Source: Heterotrichella gracilis
Taxonomy: Eukaryota > Sar > Xanthophyceae > Tribonematales > Xanthonemataceae
Direction: 5' to 3'
DNA length: 64,000 bases
Assembly (NCBI GenBank): GCA_032358255.1
Contig: JAULBX010021409.1
Coordinates: 1-64,000, forward strand
The position numbers were made by a program, and so were the translations under genes. Below are positions 12,701 through 24,453 of the stretch, in pieces. The notes beneath the pieces were generated by a model. That model searched no databases and had not been told where the DNA came from. It saw nothing but the letters and a program-made list of their open reading frames with translations. The number at the start of each line of letters is the position of its first letter. Within the stretch, counting starts at the first letter, position 1.

Positions 12701-13925
12701 TGTCGGCGGCGAATCCATCCATGTCCTCCAGCAGTAAGCCCAGCCGAATGCTGCAGGGAGGGAGGGTGCCGAGGAGGGGTTGAGGCGAGGGAGGAGGGTG
12801 GAGGAAACATGGCAAGGAAAAAAATATGCTGGCATTGCCTGGTCAAGGCACCATCGGTGTCAAAGCCATAGCACTTGCTGCACCCTTGCCATGCCATGCC
12901 ATGCCATGCCATGCAATGTTACGCCCCCCTCTGGCATGCCATACCATCCACGTTATGCCGCACCATGCCATAGTATTGGGATTTGAAGGGCCATGTCATG
13001 CAATATTTTCAGGTATAAAATGGCCATGCCGTGCCTATGCCATTGCCTAATGCCATGCCTATGCCATTGCCTAATGCCATGCCTATGCCTATGCCTATGC
13101 CATTGCCTAATGCCTGCCTATGCCACGCCATGCCATGCCATGCCACACCATTTCATGCCTTACTTGTCAGTCTGGAATCGCATGTACTGGTCCCGCAGGA
13201 ACTCGCTGGAGCTGAAGGGGTAGGTGAGCTCGATCCAGGAGTGGCAGGGGGGGCGCGCGATGAGGTCACCGCCACCCACAGCAGGGGAGGGATCTCGGGG
13301 CTGGGCGCACAAGGGGAGGGGAGGGTGGTATGAGTGGCGATGCATGGCGGCTGGTTGATGCAGTAGCCAGTAGTTGAGAGATGGATGGCGGCCAGGTGGT
13401 GGGACAATGCCATGGCGCCATGCAATCGGTGGTGGAATGGGGATGGGTTGGCCAGATGCATGTGTGGTGCGTTACAAGAATTGTACACCAGCTTGTAAAT
13501 GCATTTTATGTGAGCATTGTCCCAACTTCCAGCACCAGCACTTGATGTAATGCCCAATGGACACACGTGGCCCGCAACCATGCAAGCCACCTTGATATGC
13601 ATGCATATAGGGCCGCAGTGCCACCTCCACCCAAGGCACGCCCAGGCAATAGACACCGGCTGCACCACCGCACACTTACCACGTATCTCACAGACAGCTT
13701 TCGGTCCTCGAAGGACCTGTGGCGCAGGGTGCAGATGTCATAGGAGATAGGCAGCACCATGGCTATGGCCTCCCCCTCCACCCGCTCCACGCCAGGGGGT
13801 TCGTCTAGCAAGTGGCAGTGGCTGGATGACGTGGGTGTGGTGCTGGATGTGAAGACCCCTCTGGCAGCTCCCAGGTGGCTGACCAGCTGGGTGAGGCGCC
13901 TGGTGGTTTGGGGCAAGAGCGCCAT
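9774..13925 (-). CDS. Acyl-CoA thioesterase, ACOT9-like, double hotdog
   Basis: Ten exons join in phase to 470 aa: 13925-13680, 13300-13164, 12750-12617, 12121-12051, 11941-11867, 11515-11311, 11103-10943, 10708-10631, 10332-10180, 9926-9774. Family members hydrolyse acyl-CoA to free fatty acid and CoA; animal ACOT9 is mitochondrial. The first hotdog contains NIRLGLLLEDMDGFAADIAF and SLVTASVDRLNWF, followed by VSWVGSSSVEV. A linker with GTPKEELLFEEG leads to the second hotdog, which has NRMGRIFGGHLMREAFELAY (about residues 314-333) and MSDIAFLKPVPIGSIMQF. Order and spacing match ACOT9. The N-terminus (MALLPQTTRRLTQLVSHLG) is basic and lacks acidic residues, so a mitochondrial or plastid targeting peptide is likely. 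The gene is head to head with the J-domain gene. Confidence 0.92.
11574..11640 (-). repeat. Echo of thioesterase exon 6 start
   Basis: The acceptor edge of exon 6 (11485-11525, coding for VARDMLQSR) recurs about 120 bp upstream in the same intron, including the GATTGGAGCA core and the run of GCGCGCAACCTG. A weaker third match is near 11770-11800. Confidence 0.75.
12190..12560 (-). repeat. Echoes of two thioesterase exons
   Basis: Positions 12196-12223 and 12341-12370 resemble overlapping parts of exon 4 (12090-12124). Positions 12519-12560 resemble the donor edge of exon 3 (12615-12653), including the TTCTGCCGCCT run. All are direct copies with frame-breaking changes. One intron thus carries copies of both exons that flank it. 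Confidence 0.75.
12888..13150. repeat. Degenerate ATGCC/ATGCCT tandem repeat
   Basis: A pentamer-hexamer run (ATGCC, ATGCCT, ATGCCATTGCCTA) fills most of the intron before thioesterase exon 3 and ends close to the donor of exon 2. Simple-sequence expansion, no coding sense. Confidence 0.85.
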
Positions 13926-14968
13926 GGGAAGGGAGGAGTGTGTGGGTTGACCACCCGGGAAAGGGAGGGAGAGAGCGATGGGGAGCTATGTCATTGTGAA
14001 TCCTCTGCTCATATTGAAGGGAGGAGGGGAGGGTATCGATATTACTGTATTGCTGCAGGAACTGTGTTGCATGGGTGTGGTGCAATGTGGTTTAAGCCAT
14101 AGACTGCAGGTTTTAACCCAGCTTGTATACTCTAGGTTTCAACCCTGCTATAACCGCCGAGGTTGATGAAAGGGGAAAGGTTCCCAAATGAGGTTCAAGC
14201 AGCGGGAGCCGTGTAAGAACCTGGCTATGACCTGACTATACTGCAGTCACATCCACTTTGGCATGTCACTGGCATGGGTATTGGCATTCCTCCACTGATG
14301 GATGGACGCCAAGAATTTTGCACACCAGTGCTGGCTGGCTTTACCAAATCAGGCTCCAGACGTGAAAGTGAGTGGGAAGTTCGTATGGGCACAGCTCTTG
14401 TGCTATGGGGAAAAATCCGATTGAATATTGGGGTAATCATACTCGAGTGACCTGTAGCAGAGACGGCTGTGTTTTTTCTGTGTGGACATGTCAAAGCACA
14501 GCACAGCACAACTACCAATGAGTTGAGTAATATAGCGGAACACATTGTGTAGTGATACAGCGTCCGCGGAACGTCCTTGAGGCAGAGTTGGCAATTAGTA
14601 ACGATGCGGTGATCTGGCGATCTCAGGCTGACACTCGCGTCGTGGTTGCAGTGCACTTTCCAAATGCTCAGTGACTAAATTTTAGTTTTGAAAGCTCTGG
14701 TAAGGCTGGATGCGTGGCCAACATACGAGACTGCTGTCCAGCATCTCGTTCTATACGGAGTGGGCCATCGGCCAACTGAGAGGGTACTGCGCACACGGTG
14801 CACCTAGCGAAGCCGATATCAGCCAGATACTGAGACGTAAGCAATAGTGACAGACGCTTTGGAAGCTGTTCACAACAACTCTGTCCCTTGCACGTTTAGA
14901 GTACTATGCATGCATATGCACTGCAACCGCAATGGCAATGTGAGCTGCACCTCCCCCGCCACCTGCAG
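13926..14968. promoter_or_regulatory. Shared 5' region between the thioesterase and J-domain genes
   Basis: Divergent spacer of about 1 kb that should hold both promoters and the unresolved first exon of the plus-strand J-domain gene. Several ATGs lie between 14847 and 14940, but I could not join any of them in phase with the first firm exon. Confidence 0.45.
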
Positions 14969-17900
14969 CGTTCAGACCTGGCGCTCTGCGACCAAGAGTT
15001 GTACCCTTCCAAAGATCCCAACCACAGGTAAGACTTTACTTTCTCCATTCCTTTGACCACCCAACCTGCCTCCTCCCATGCACAGCAATGCCCCACCCGA
15101 CGCACTGCATCGCCTCACCCACCACTATGCACCGGTATTCAACCCGTGTACACCATATTTTTTCATTAACCATGTCTCCACCACCGGTATGCAACCTCAC
15201 CCACCCACAATTGTCCCGCTAGGTTTTCATCCACTGCACTCCACCCTCATCCAGCCAAACGCTGTGCGCTGGGTTTGTTTCCACCACCACACTGCACCCT
15301 CATCCATCCACCTCTTGGGCGCTGCGTGTCTCCACCACCACCACAGCATCGCACCTGTCCTCCCACCTGCACCGCAGTGCCCTCTCATCCACCCACCCCT
15401 TGACCACCACCCACATACCTCCACATTTTGCGCGCTGAATTGTCCCGAACCAGCACCCGTTATGCACCCTCATCCACCCACATATTGCAATACAATGTCT
15501 CCATCCACCGCACTGCACCCTCATCTACCCACCCATGACATCGCGATGGCTCCCAGGCCAAAGAGGCGTTCAACCAGTGGCACCGGCAGGGCTGGCTGGG
15601 GCCCAGCAAGCTCCTGGATGGCCCCACCACAGTCTTCAAGCCCGTGCTCCTGCCATTCTGGCTGTTTGAGGCATTTGCGGTGGTGCAGACGCGATTCACG
15701 CTAGGCACGCCACCAGACGGGTACGAGGGGCGCCATGGTGCAATTCGTGATGCAGTGTGGCCCTGGTGCACGCTGGTTGTGAAGGCGCAGTCGGCCCCCT
15801 GCATTGTTCTGCACGCATCACATATGCAGAATGCACATGTGCACCATGCCCAGTCCCCATTGCCATGGCTCCATATGATAATTATGCATCACCATTTCAT
15901 GATGCGTGGTGACCCCTTCCATTTGTTTGCATTGTGATCCCCTCCCTATGCATGATGCAGCGGTGACAGCACTGGCGATGACACCCGCTTCACGTGGCGG
16001 GAAACACCGTGGGGGGAGCCCACTGCCCGCAGGTACCCATGGACATCGCCACACATGCAGGTGGGTGGACTGAACACAAAATCGTGGGGGCTAACCCTAG
16101 AATAGCTCTACATGGCTCAGTGGGTCTCAATGTAATGTAATGTGCCGTGTGGGGAGGCAGCATGACAGGTGTCACGTGATTTCCGGATGGTGGGGAAGCA
16201 TCTGCATGTGTGCACAACATGCATCATGAATTCAACTTCCCTGGCGCAGGCCAAACGTTCCCCTGCCCCACCACTTTCCTCCCCTTTTTCCAGGTGTATG
16301 CATCGTACCGCTACCGAAGGGACCTCACTGAGGCGGCCAAGGTAGGTCTTGGGTTAGGGTTTAGGGTTTACAAAGTGCCTGGAAATATAAATTTTGCTGC
16401 ATTACAGGAGAAGGCATGGGCACATGGCCATTTTTTCCACGGGAACTCGCGCACATATATTCCTAAGCAGGCAAATATTCAAATCAAGGGCAAATACAAC
16501 AACAGAAATGGGCGCATAGGGAATGACTCAGAAAATGACTATACAATATTAGGCTATTTCAGTTACACAGTGATTTTTATTGGCCCAGGTTGCCGGCATG
16601 CTGTCCCGCTCCCGCCTGCTGTACCTGAGGGAGGCGCGCAGGGGGAGCGCAGCTGCCGCGCACGCGCTGGAAGGGGATGACGAGGTGGCGCTGGACCCGC
16701 CCAACATGCGCCAAGCAATCGCGTGGGAGTTTGCATGGAGGGGCATCCGGCAGCAAGAGGTAGGGCTTGGATGGGGTGGTGGTGCGGGGCGGTGGGGTGG
16801 GGTGGTGGTAGAGGGGCAGCCTGCATCAGGAGGTGGGGTTTGGGTGGAGGGGCATGCTGCAGCAGAGGTGGGTGGTGGTGCGGGATGGTGCAGGGGTGGG
16901 GTTTTGGCGCATGACGCAGCATATGACAGCCAGAGATGGGGATGGGATGGAGGGCAGCGGTGCGGATGGTGCAGGACTGTTGCGGAATCCTGTAGTCTGA
17001 GATCTGAACCTGACGTTCCAAAGGCCTGAAGAGGCAGCAATGTTGCTGGGAGCCTCTGCACAGGATTTGTGGCATTGAGACGACCGCTGCATCTCGCGTC
17101 CCTTGCACTTGCCACCAGGGTTGCTCCAATATTTACGATGCTGCCCTCACTACCCGCCCACTCCCCTCCCCACCCACCCACAGATCTCGCAAGCCACCGC
17201 CGCCCTGCAGCAGCAGTACGGGCGGGAGCGGGTGCGCGAGGTGGAGGTGCGGGTGCGGCTGGTGAAGCGGCGCGCGAGGCTGGTGTACCTGCCTGCCTTC
17301 ATGGCCGACTACTCCTTTGGGGAGACGGGCAATGTGCACGGGGAGAGGGTGCCGGAGCGCTTCCAGGCGTGCATCTGCGGCATGGGTGCGTTGTGGTTGG
17401 GGTGGGGCGGGTTAGAGAGTGGTGTGGTGACTCCGCCTGCATTTATGGTGGACATGGCAGGTGCGGTGGAGGGTTTGAGGTAGCGCGGCATTGTGCGGGT
17501 GTGGCTTGCGTACCTGCCTTCGTTCATGGCGAACTACTCATTTGGGGAGAGGGTCCTGAGCAATCCAGGCCCTCACTGCGGCATGGGTGCGTTGGGGTTG
17601 AATTGGAGGTTGTGAGTATAAGATGGGGTAAGGTGGGGTGGGTATCAGGTTGGACGTGGGTGCACCATACTTCTTAGCCCAATCCTACGCGGGAACCCGC
17701 TGTCCCTGCCTCATGGCGGATTCTGCGGGCTAGGGTTGGCTGTGGTTGCGCAAAATGAAATCCCATCCCAGTGCATACACCCAAATGCTGGGTGCGTCCC
17801 TTTACGCCACCACGTGTTGCCTGCAGAGGGCACCGTGGTGGGCGAGCGCCACCTGGACCCCACCAAAGCCCAGCTGGCGGTCCTGGGCGCGGTGGGTACC

Positions 17901-19717
17901 TCCCTCGCAGCTGCCAGCGCTGTCGCGGCCCCATTGCTGGGCATGGACCCCTTCTCGCTACTGGGGGTGGAGGGCGCATTTTGGGTGGCGGTGGCGGCCT
18001 CGGGGGCGGGTGTGGGGGCGCGACTGTGGCCCCGGCTGAGCCGGAGAGCGCAGGAGAATCAGAGGATCGAGCAGGAGGGGAGGGATTTTGAGCAGGTTGT
18101 GAGCGGGGGGTTGGGGCCCATGGACACGGGGGACGAGCGGCAGCAGGCGGTGCGGAACGACTCCGAGTGGCGCAGGTACGAGGTTTGGTTAGGGGGGTGG
18201 AGTACTGCGGGTTTAAACCAATGGTGCATTTGGCATGGCAGTGCGGTGGGGTGAGTACAGATCATGGACAGGAGGGAATGGACTTTGGGTGGGCCCATGG
18301 GTTCTGGGGACGAGCGGCAGCAGGCGGTGCGTAATGGCTCAAGAGTGTAGCAGGCTGGTGGGGTGAGGGTGTGGGGCGGGGGCAAGGCGGGTCAGTTGGA
18401 TTAGTTAGGAGGATTTGCATGTGTCATAGCTATACGGCAATGCAGCAGGATTTGCATGTAGAACTGGGAGATTAGGGCTCTCATGCGAGCGCTCTCATGC
18501 TACGGTTTTGCCTCAAGGGTTTTGACTCGAGGGCTTTACCCTTTTGGTGCGTCTCAACAATGTAGGTGGGAGGAGTCTGACAAGTGGAACTGGAACGAGG
18601 GCGTGCGCCAGCGATGGGCGGAGCGCCTGTGGCGGCACCAGCACCAGCGTCGAATCGAGCGGAGGAGGTTCCTGGAGAGGATGAAGGCCAACCGGTAGGG
18701 TTTGGGATGAGGGTTCTCAGGGTGTGGAGTTCTGAGGGTGTATGTATCTGCTAAACATAAAGCAAACAACTTGAATTTGCAAGTTATCTCCAGGTAACGA
18801 TTTTCTGATTGCTGGAAATTTCCAAGTTGTTTCCAAAACTTCCGATTCTCGTTTTTCTTGACAATTGCGCAGGGAGCGTCAGGCAGTGGAGGCAGAGCGC
18901 GAGGAGCGGCGGCGAGCCAAATACGGGCCCACCTCGCAACACTACCAGGAGCCAGACTACGCATTTGCAGGTAAGGAACAGAGGGGGTGGGGACGAGATG
19001 ACCCTAGTTGCAATAAATAATGTGCCAGGTGTCGCTGCGGCAATCTTAGAGGGGCATTATCACTGTTGACATCACATGGTGGAAGACAGTGATGACAGGC
19101 GGCTGCCGGCTGAATACAGTGCAACCATTATGCAGTGCACAATCAATCAATATATTGATCCGAGCAGAGTGACTGGCTGTGTGCACATCCCATGCCCTGA
19201 CCCCCTGTCCATTGCCCTCTGCCAGGTGGCACCAGCGCAGGCGGTCGCTCCGATTTCCTTGGCTACTACTCCCTCCTGGGCCTGCAGCCATCCACCGAGC
19301 TGACTCAGCGGGACGTCCAGGTGGCGTTCAGGGCTGCTGCCAAGCGATGGCACCCAGACCTGCACAAGGGGGGGGCGGGGGGCGCGGGGGATGAGGCGCA
19401 TGAGAGGTTCACGCAGCTGCAGGTGGGGGAAGGCCAAAACCCTAAACTATCAAAACCCTGAACCCCAACTAGGAAGCACCCGGGAGATTCAGCCAGGGGA
19501 ATGACGCGAAAGGGGAAAATGCGGTGGCCCAGGGGTGAGTGTGGATGGGGCGGTGGTGTGGGGGCGTAATATAAGATACGAAAATGCATATCATGTTGTT
19601 CTCGTCAACTGGTCCCTTTTACCCTACCCCCCTTTGCTGCAGGCTGCCTATTCGGTGTTGAAGGACCCTGTCAAGAGGCAGCAGTATGACAACGGGAGGC
19701 TGGCGGCGGACAATTAG
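14969..19717 (+). CDS. J-domain (DnaJ-like) membrane protein
   Basis: Ten firm exons join in phase to 510 codons: 15557-15720, 15961-16060, 16294-16341, 16589-16759, 17184-17385, 17827-18175, 18566-18694, 18873-18970, 19226-19422, 19643-19717. One more likely exon at 14969-15027 is basic and Pro-rich, like part of a targeting peptide; the start codon was not found. The C-terminus is a J domain: DFLGYYSLLGLQ, a basic helix with WHPDLH (HPD motif intact) and AAYSVLKDPVKRQQYD. J domains stimulate Hsp70 ATPase. Exon 6 codes for two hydrophobic stretches (VLGAVGTSLAAASAVAAPLL and FWVAVAASGAGVGARLW), so the protein is probably membrane-bound with the J domain at the end. The middle part (PVLLPFWLFEAFAVV) has no family I can name. 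Placing the J domain last is unusual for type I/II DnaJ but common among plant J-like proteins. Confidence 0.82.
17500..17600 (+). repeat. Echo of J-domain gene exon 5 end
   Basis: The 3' end of exon 5 (about 17278-17395, coding for YLPAFMADYSFGE) is repeated about 220 bp downstream, ending with the same GCGGCATGGGTGCGTTG donor context. A shorter trace is near 17438. Confidence 0.8.
18295..18351 (+). repeat. Echo of J-domain gene exon 6 end
   Basis: The run GACGAGCGGCAGCAGGCGGT from the exon 6 end (18119-18175) recurs 120 bp into the following intron, with the frame lost at the 3' end. Confidence 0.8.
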
Positions 19718-20993
19718 TAGGAGCTAAACAGCCCACACCATCCATTCTTGCCATTGGACCTTTCTTTAATCTCCGCCATTTTCCCACTGCGCCAGTTTCG
19801 ACCCACAGCAATCAACGTTTTGGAAATTCTGGGGATTGTCCCTTCATTTATAGATAGAAAGAAAGTTTTTGTCTAGACAGAAAGGAAACGTCCACATTGT
19901 CAGGGGACAAGCCAAGCCTTAGGACAACACAAGTGCTAATAATCACTCGACTTGTCATTGACAGTCAATGTTTATGATGATCTGAAACTCAGTGCCTAAG
20001 AGTGGTGTAGCTTACCATCATGGTATATGATGACCCAAAGTCAGACTTCGGATCATCATATACCATGATGGTAAGCTACACCATGACTGTCTGATGAGAC
20101 ACTGTGCTCACCATAAAGCCTTTAGCCTGAGCTGCTGCAGCCGCTGGTGACCATATGGTGAACATATGTCATGCGATATCAAGTGAGTCACTTGAGTCAG
20201 ACTTGCACTGCCAAGTGACTGTCCAGCCTTCTCATGCCTGGCAATGGGGAGTCCGACTGCGCATCGCAGTGCGATTCAAACAACAACCGGGCCAGCGCAT
20301 CAGGCGCATTAAGTGTCCTTCGCAAAACAACAGAAGGTTCCTCACAGGGGAAACACACAAGTGAAAACCATGCCAATCAAGCAGGGACGAAAACCCCTAG
20401 TAAACCCTAATAAAAACCCGCAGTTCAACCCTAAATGCCTGAGGCGAAACTCCTGAGATGGCGTAACTTATATACCGTGACACATATGTACTTGGCGTAC
20501 AATATCTTAATTTCCCCTGTCTAGAATTTATTTCTTTTACAAGTCATAACGCCTTCACACATGGCGCCGGGGGCACACCACGAACCAGCACCAATAACAG
20601 TTAGAGAACAACACAGAGTCTGTACAGGCCGGGCTGGGCCACAATGTTGTCAATCAATGATCAAAATTGATGAACCCTATGTTGGGGCCAACAAGAAGAA
20701 AGAAAGGAAAAATGGGAACGGCCCAAGGCAGAGTTTAACTTAAAAGTCTACTTGGCCGCACCACCCTGAGGACAACACACCCAGCCAGAACAGCTGGTCA
20801 TTTGAAGCAAAAGCCTTAGCCCACCCCAGCATGATGCAGGGCATGCAAAGGGATGGTCCAGCCTAAACACTAGGAGACCTCTTTAGAAATGTCCACAAAG
20901 AAGAAGCGGCACAAGTGGAAGCTGCTGGGGCCCATGTTGCCAGTGGGAAGTCATTGGCAAGGACATCCAACAACCCCTGAAAAACCCACATGA
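19718..20993. other. Convergent spacer between the J-domain and BTB genes
   Basis: No coding signal. Contains a perfect 31-bp inverted repeat at 20003-20083, listed separately. Confidence 0.5.
20003..20083. repeat. Perfect 31-bp inverted repeat with 19-nt loop
   Basis: The arm at 20003-20033 is the exact reverse complement of 20053-20083, separated by 19 nt. A transcript from either strand would form a long perfect hairpin. It could be a foldback/MITE-type element, a small-RNA precursor, or a recent local inversion-duplication. No target-site duplication is obvious beside it. Confidence 0.85.
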
Positions 20994-21380
20994 TCACTTG
21001 CCACTGGCAGGTCCTACAATGGGCAGCTGCGGCAAGCTGCCGTGGAAGGAGCTGGACGAATTGAGGCAGGCAAGCTTGGCCGCCCGCTCCCCAACTTGGC
21101 TCACCATCTTTTGCAGGGCTCGCTTGACCGGCCGAGGTTCCGAATCATGCGCAACCGCCACCGCCTCCGCCCACAGCTGGCGCTCCTCCAGGCGCTGCTG
21201 CCGCTGCCAGGCCAGCACCGCGCCCATCGCCGCGGGCGACAGCGCCCCCAGCGTCCTCGGGCTCAGGGTGGTTTCTGCCGCAAATGCAACAAAACCGTGC
21301 TCCTCGCTGCAAAATTCCCCGAATCTGTCTGCCAGCACCAGTGCGTCCTCCGCAACCTCCTGCCGCATGGCTTCCAGCTG
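20994..21380 (-). other. Open frame continuing past the BTB gene's TAG
   Basis: Directly after the TAG at 21381-21383 the same frame stays open for 128 codons to TGA at 20994-20996. It is rich in Ala, Glu and Leu and looks helical (AMRQEVAEDALVLADRFGEF). Other genes in the window end in TAG (TFIP11, DUF4050, J-domain), so TAG is not reassigned. This is either a coding 3' end cut off by a nonsense change, a read-through extension, or chance openness in GC-rich DNA. Confidence 0.5.
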
Positions 21381-22493
21381 CTATGTGGTACCAATTTGTG
21401 GCAGGAACTGCTCCGCAAGCTCTTCCAGATCCCATGCACGATATCTGCTACCACTCAATATGTGGACCATCGATACCAGATTAAATTCTAGTTCTGAGCA
21501 ATCCTCCATTGCAAAATCCCTGACGAATGAGTCACAGGCATCGACTTTGATCAGCAGGCCCCTCCTGGCCGCCACAATGCACAGTTTAACCCCTGCCCTC
21601 ATCATTACCCATTCCAGATCAATAGGGACGTCATCCTCGTTGTCAGTAAGGAGATCAACAAACGCGCTGTCTGGAAGCGCCTCCAGTGCGGCTTGGCTCA
21701 CCTCAGGGAGCAACTGACGCATCAGGATGCGCAGGCTGGCCTGTCTAATGCCAAGCTTGTCGCACACCAGAAACAGCTCTGTGACTTGCTCCACCGGGCA
21801 GCTCAAACTCTCAAAGTCAGCGTCCTCCACCGCCTGCTTGCACAGCTCCAGCACACGCTGCACCCCAGACTTGTCGCTCAGCTGAAGCGCCGCCAGCAAA
21901 CGCTTGATGCTGCCGGGCCCCTCCTGCCGACATGCGCCCCTCCCAGCAGTTGGCTCCTGCGCACATGCCTGGCTGCCAGCAATCGCCTGCTTGGTCGCCG
22001 GCAATTGCCTTGCACGTGCAGGTGTCTCCTCCTTTACAGGCCCGCTCGTGCCCTGCAGCGCCTCGCAATACATGCAGTCCAGGAGCGAGCACATATCCGC
22101 CGAGGCAGCATCGACCTTCAGCCGACTGGCTGCTGGCAACCCAGTGCTGGAGAGCAATTCCCGCCACACCATGGAGCCACTGGCTGGGGCGCACAGCAGA
22201 AACCTGTGCACCTCTATGGCCACCCCGTCACTGCACTCCAAGGTGAGGTCAGACAGGCCATCGCCGCTGTATGCTGTGATGGTATCTGTGGGCTCCTCGT
22301 GCGGGGGGAGGAACTTGCCCCACAGGTTTCGCCAGCAGGCGTCATTCTGCAACATGGTGGCTGCACTCCGCGACGCCCGTGCATTGCCTTGCGGGCTTCC
22401 CAACGACTGTCCATCTTGGTACGAGCCATTGTGATAGTCAGGCGCTAGTCTGTCAGCTGGAACTTGCCCGTCTGTGTGGTTCTGCACGAGCAT
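21381..22493 (-). CDS. Intronless BTB/POZ-like protein
   Basis: A 370-residue single-exon frame starts at ATG 22491-22493 and ends in TAG. Residues about 58-120 (LSDLTLECSDGVAIEVHRFLL onward, then SSLLDCMYC-like helices) resemble a BTB/POZ fold, the dimerisation and cullin-3 adaptor domain. A disordered Lys/Gln/Pro segment follows, and the second half (VEQVTELFLVCDKLGIRQAS) is helical, like a BACK region. The match is weak in the first helix, so BTB is probable, not proven. Neighbouring genes have many introns and this one has none, which may mean origin by retroposition. The frame continues past its stop, so the annotated end may be premature. Confidence 0.6.
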   Translation of the reverse strand: MLVQNHTDGQVPADRLAPDYHNGSYQDGQSLGSPQGNARASRSAATMLQNDACWRNLWGKFLPPHEEPTDTITAYSGDGLSDLTLECSDGVAIEVHRFLLCAPASGSMVWRELLSSTGLPAASRLKVDAASADMCSLLDCMYCEALQGTSGPVKEETPARARQLPATKQAIAGSQACAQEPTAGRGACRQEGPGSIKRLLAALQLSDKSGVQRVLELCKQAVEDADFESLSCPVEQVTELFLVCDKLGIRQASLRILMRQLLPEVSQAALEALPDSAFVDLLTDNEDDVPIDLEWVMMRAGVKLCIVAARRGLLIKVDACDSFVRDFAMEDCSELEFNLVSMVHILSGSRYRAWDLEELAEQFLPQIGTT

Positions 22494-24453
22494 AGTCCAA
22501 GATGTAAGGCATGGTCATATGTGGGGAATTGTTTGGTGTATGTGGTATGTGAGGCAACCTCGTGCAAACACTCCTCACCGTGCACGTATATTGGCTAACC
22601 TGTTGTCAAACAAAGGAGGAATACTCTGTACTGACCCAGTTGCGTATGGTATCACCTTTGGGGGTGAGCATATATGAGCACAAGAGCACACTTCTTAAAA
22701 GGAAGTAGCACCACGTTTTTTCTGTAGTCGTTCAAGGGCTTGTGGTTGCACTTATAGTTGCAATTGATGCTAGCACTAAATGCAGTTGCATTGGCCCTGA
22801 TGCATGCATGCATGTGTAAACTGGATGCATTTCAGCGTTCAATGAAGACCGGCTGCGTTGCAGCGCCGTGCAAGCCACGCCTTGCTCTTTAGATGAAATA
22901 CGAAAATCATAGGTTCAGGACTGGAAAGAACAGTACTGTAGAGTCAGCACCTGTACGAGACGTCTTCAGCCACCCTGTGCGAGCCAAATTCCGATGTCCA
23001 ACGTTGAGCCACCAATGCAGTAATAAGTCTCAGAAGCTATTGGTACATGCACGTAAAGAGCGGCAGCTAACGGGTGCTTGGCATCGATATGCCACACAAA
23101 GATCAAACCTGGCACTTGGCTTGGTTCCGTTTCAAATATTTACGAAATGAATTCAAATATTCAAAACATTTTAATATACATTATTTATTGCAACGCAGGC
23201 TGCAGCGTTATCATGCTTCTCACGGTCAAGATGTGCCAACATGTGCCCATGGCATACACCAAGTGCGTCACTAGTGTGTGGCTATACCAGCTACGTCACG
23301 CAGTTGGTGTGTGCCACGGGCACATGTTCTGCAATTTTGCGTCATAATTTAACACACTTGGTTGAACCATGAGACTCAGTCGTACATTTCATGCATGATG
23401 TGTTGCACGCTTATCGCTCAAAGCTCGCCAGAAGATCAATGTCATTCGCGGATGCTGTTCCATCATTTGAGCCACCATAGGGGAGAGAGACCTTAGGTAG
23501 GCTACCCACTGCATGTGTCAGCCGTGGGAAGCACATGACTGTCTTGTCCGATGGAATTTACGATGTAAAAAGGAAGTTAAACTTGTTCACTGTACCTATT
23601 CTTAAGGGATGCAGCAACTTACATCCTGTGAGTTGGCCAAGGCCAGTTGCGCACATGGCAGTCAGTTCAAAGAGGCAGGCAGGCAACACAGGAGGACATA
23701 GATACATATGTACATTGTATCGTTCGCGAACAGGCAATAGGGTGGTGGACAATGTAGTGCGTATTGCTTTTGCAACGTCCCAACTGCAGGCAACCACGCG
23801 GGTAATACTTTGACGGAAGTGTCAAAAAATGTGTTCCATCATGATGACAACTGAGCGTCACGTGAACATCACGACCAAAACTTCTGCAGATGACTGCAAA
23901 CGTACATCATGGAAACAAACCTCGCCCATACAGTCTCAGGCAAGCACCCTTAGGTAGTACTACTGCAGAATTGGTGCATACCCAGAGGTGAGCAAGGGCA
24001 GTGACACGTCATTGAATAGCACGGTGCGCGGCAAACAGCAAATCAGATAAAGGAATTAAAAAAAAAGACATATCGGTCTCCACAATCATTGCATCATGCC
24101 TGGCATAGCAATGCCCGATGCACAAGCTGGCAGGGAAACCGGCAGGTGCTGCACAGGGCCCATCACCCCAAATCGCTGCCAGCGCCAGGCCACACCATCC
24201 ACAGTATTGGGTGGAGGCGCCGTCGCCAATACCCCTCCCTAGGGTCTCAGAGGGCCAAAACCCAGGAGCGAACCAGCACTCCCCCCGTAAAACCCCCTCC
24301 CAGCAAAGCACCGAACCCCGCATCACGTCTCGCACAGCCAAAACCATGCACCAGGCCACTACTTGCAAGCCAAGCCAATGCGCCAGGTCAATCCTTGCCA
24401 GCCAAGCAGACGCGCCAGGCCAATCCTCCCAGGACCCAAGACCCAAACCACAC
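22494..24453. other. Gene-free stretch upstream of BTB and downstream of NCL
   Basis: Nearly 2 kb with no exon-like pattern, no long open frame and no obvious repeat family. It should hold the BTB promoter at its left end and the NCL 3' UTR at its right end. Confidence 0.5.

Noticed and set aside
12888-13150. Regularly spaced short repeats suggestive of a CRISPR-like array
   Set aside because: The units are contiguous ATGCC/ATGCCT steps without unique spacers, inside an intron of a eukaryotic gene. It is a simple tandem repeat.
15078-15704. Plus-strand 208-codon His/Pro-rich frame
   Set aside because: It runs through a CACC-rich intron and overlaps the J-domain gene's exon at 15557-15720 in the wrong frame.
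21381-21383. TAG reassigned as a sense codon in this genome
   Set aside because: TFIP11, DUF4050, the J-domain and the fibrillin-like genes all end in TAG at positions where the families end.
20998-22448. Long plus-strand open frames opposite the BTB-like gene
   Set aside because: They overlap the minus-strand frame completely, have no recognisable motif, and arise from GC-rich codon bias on the other strand.
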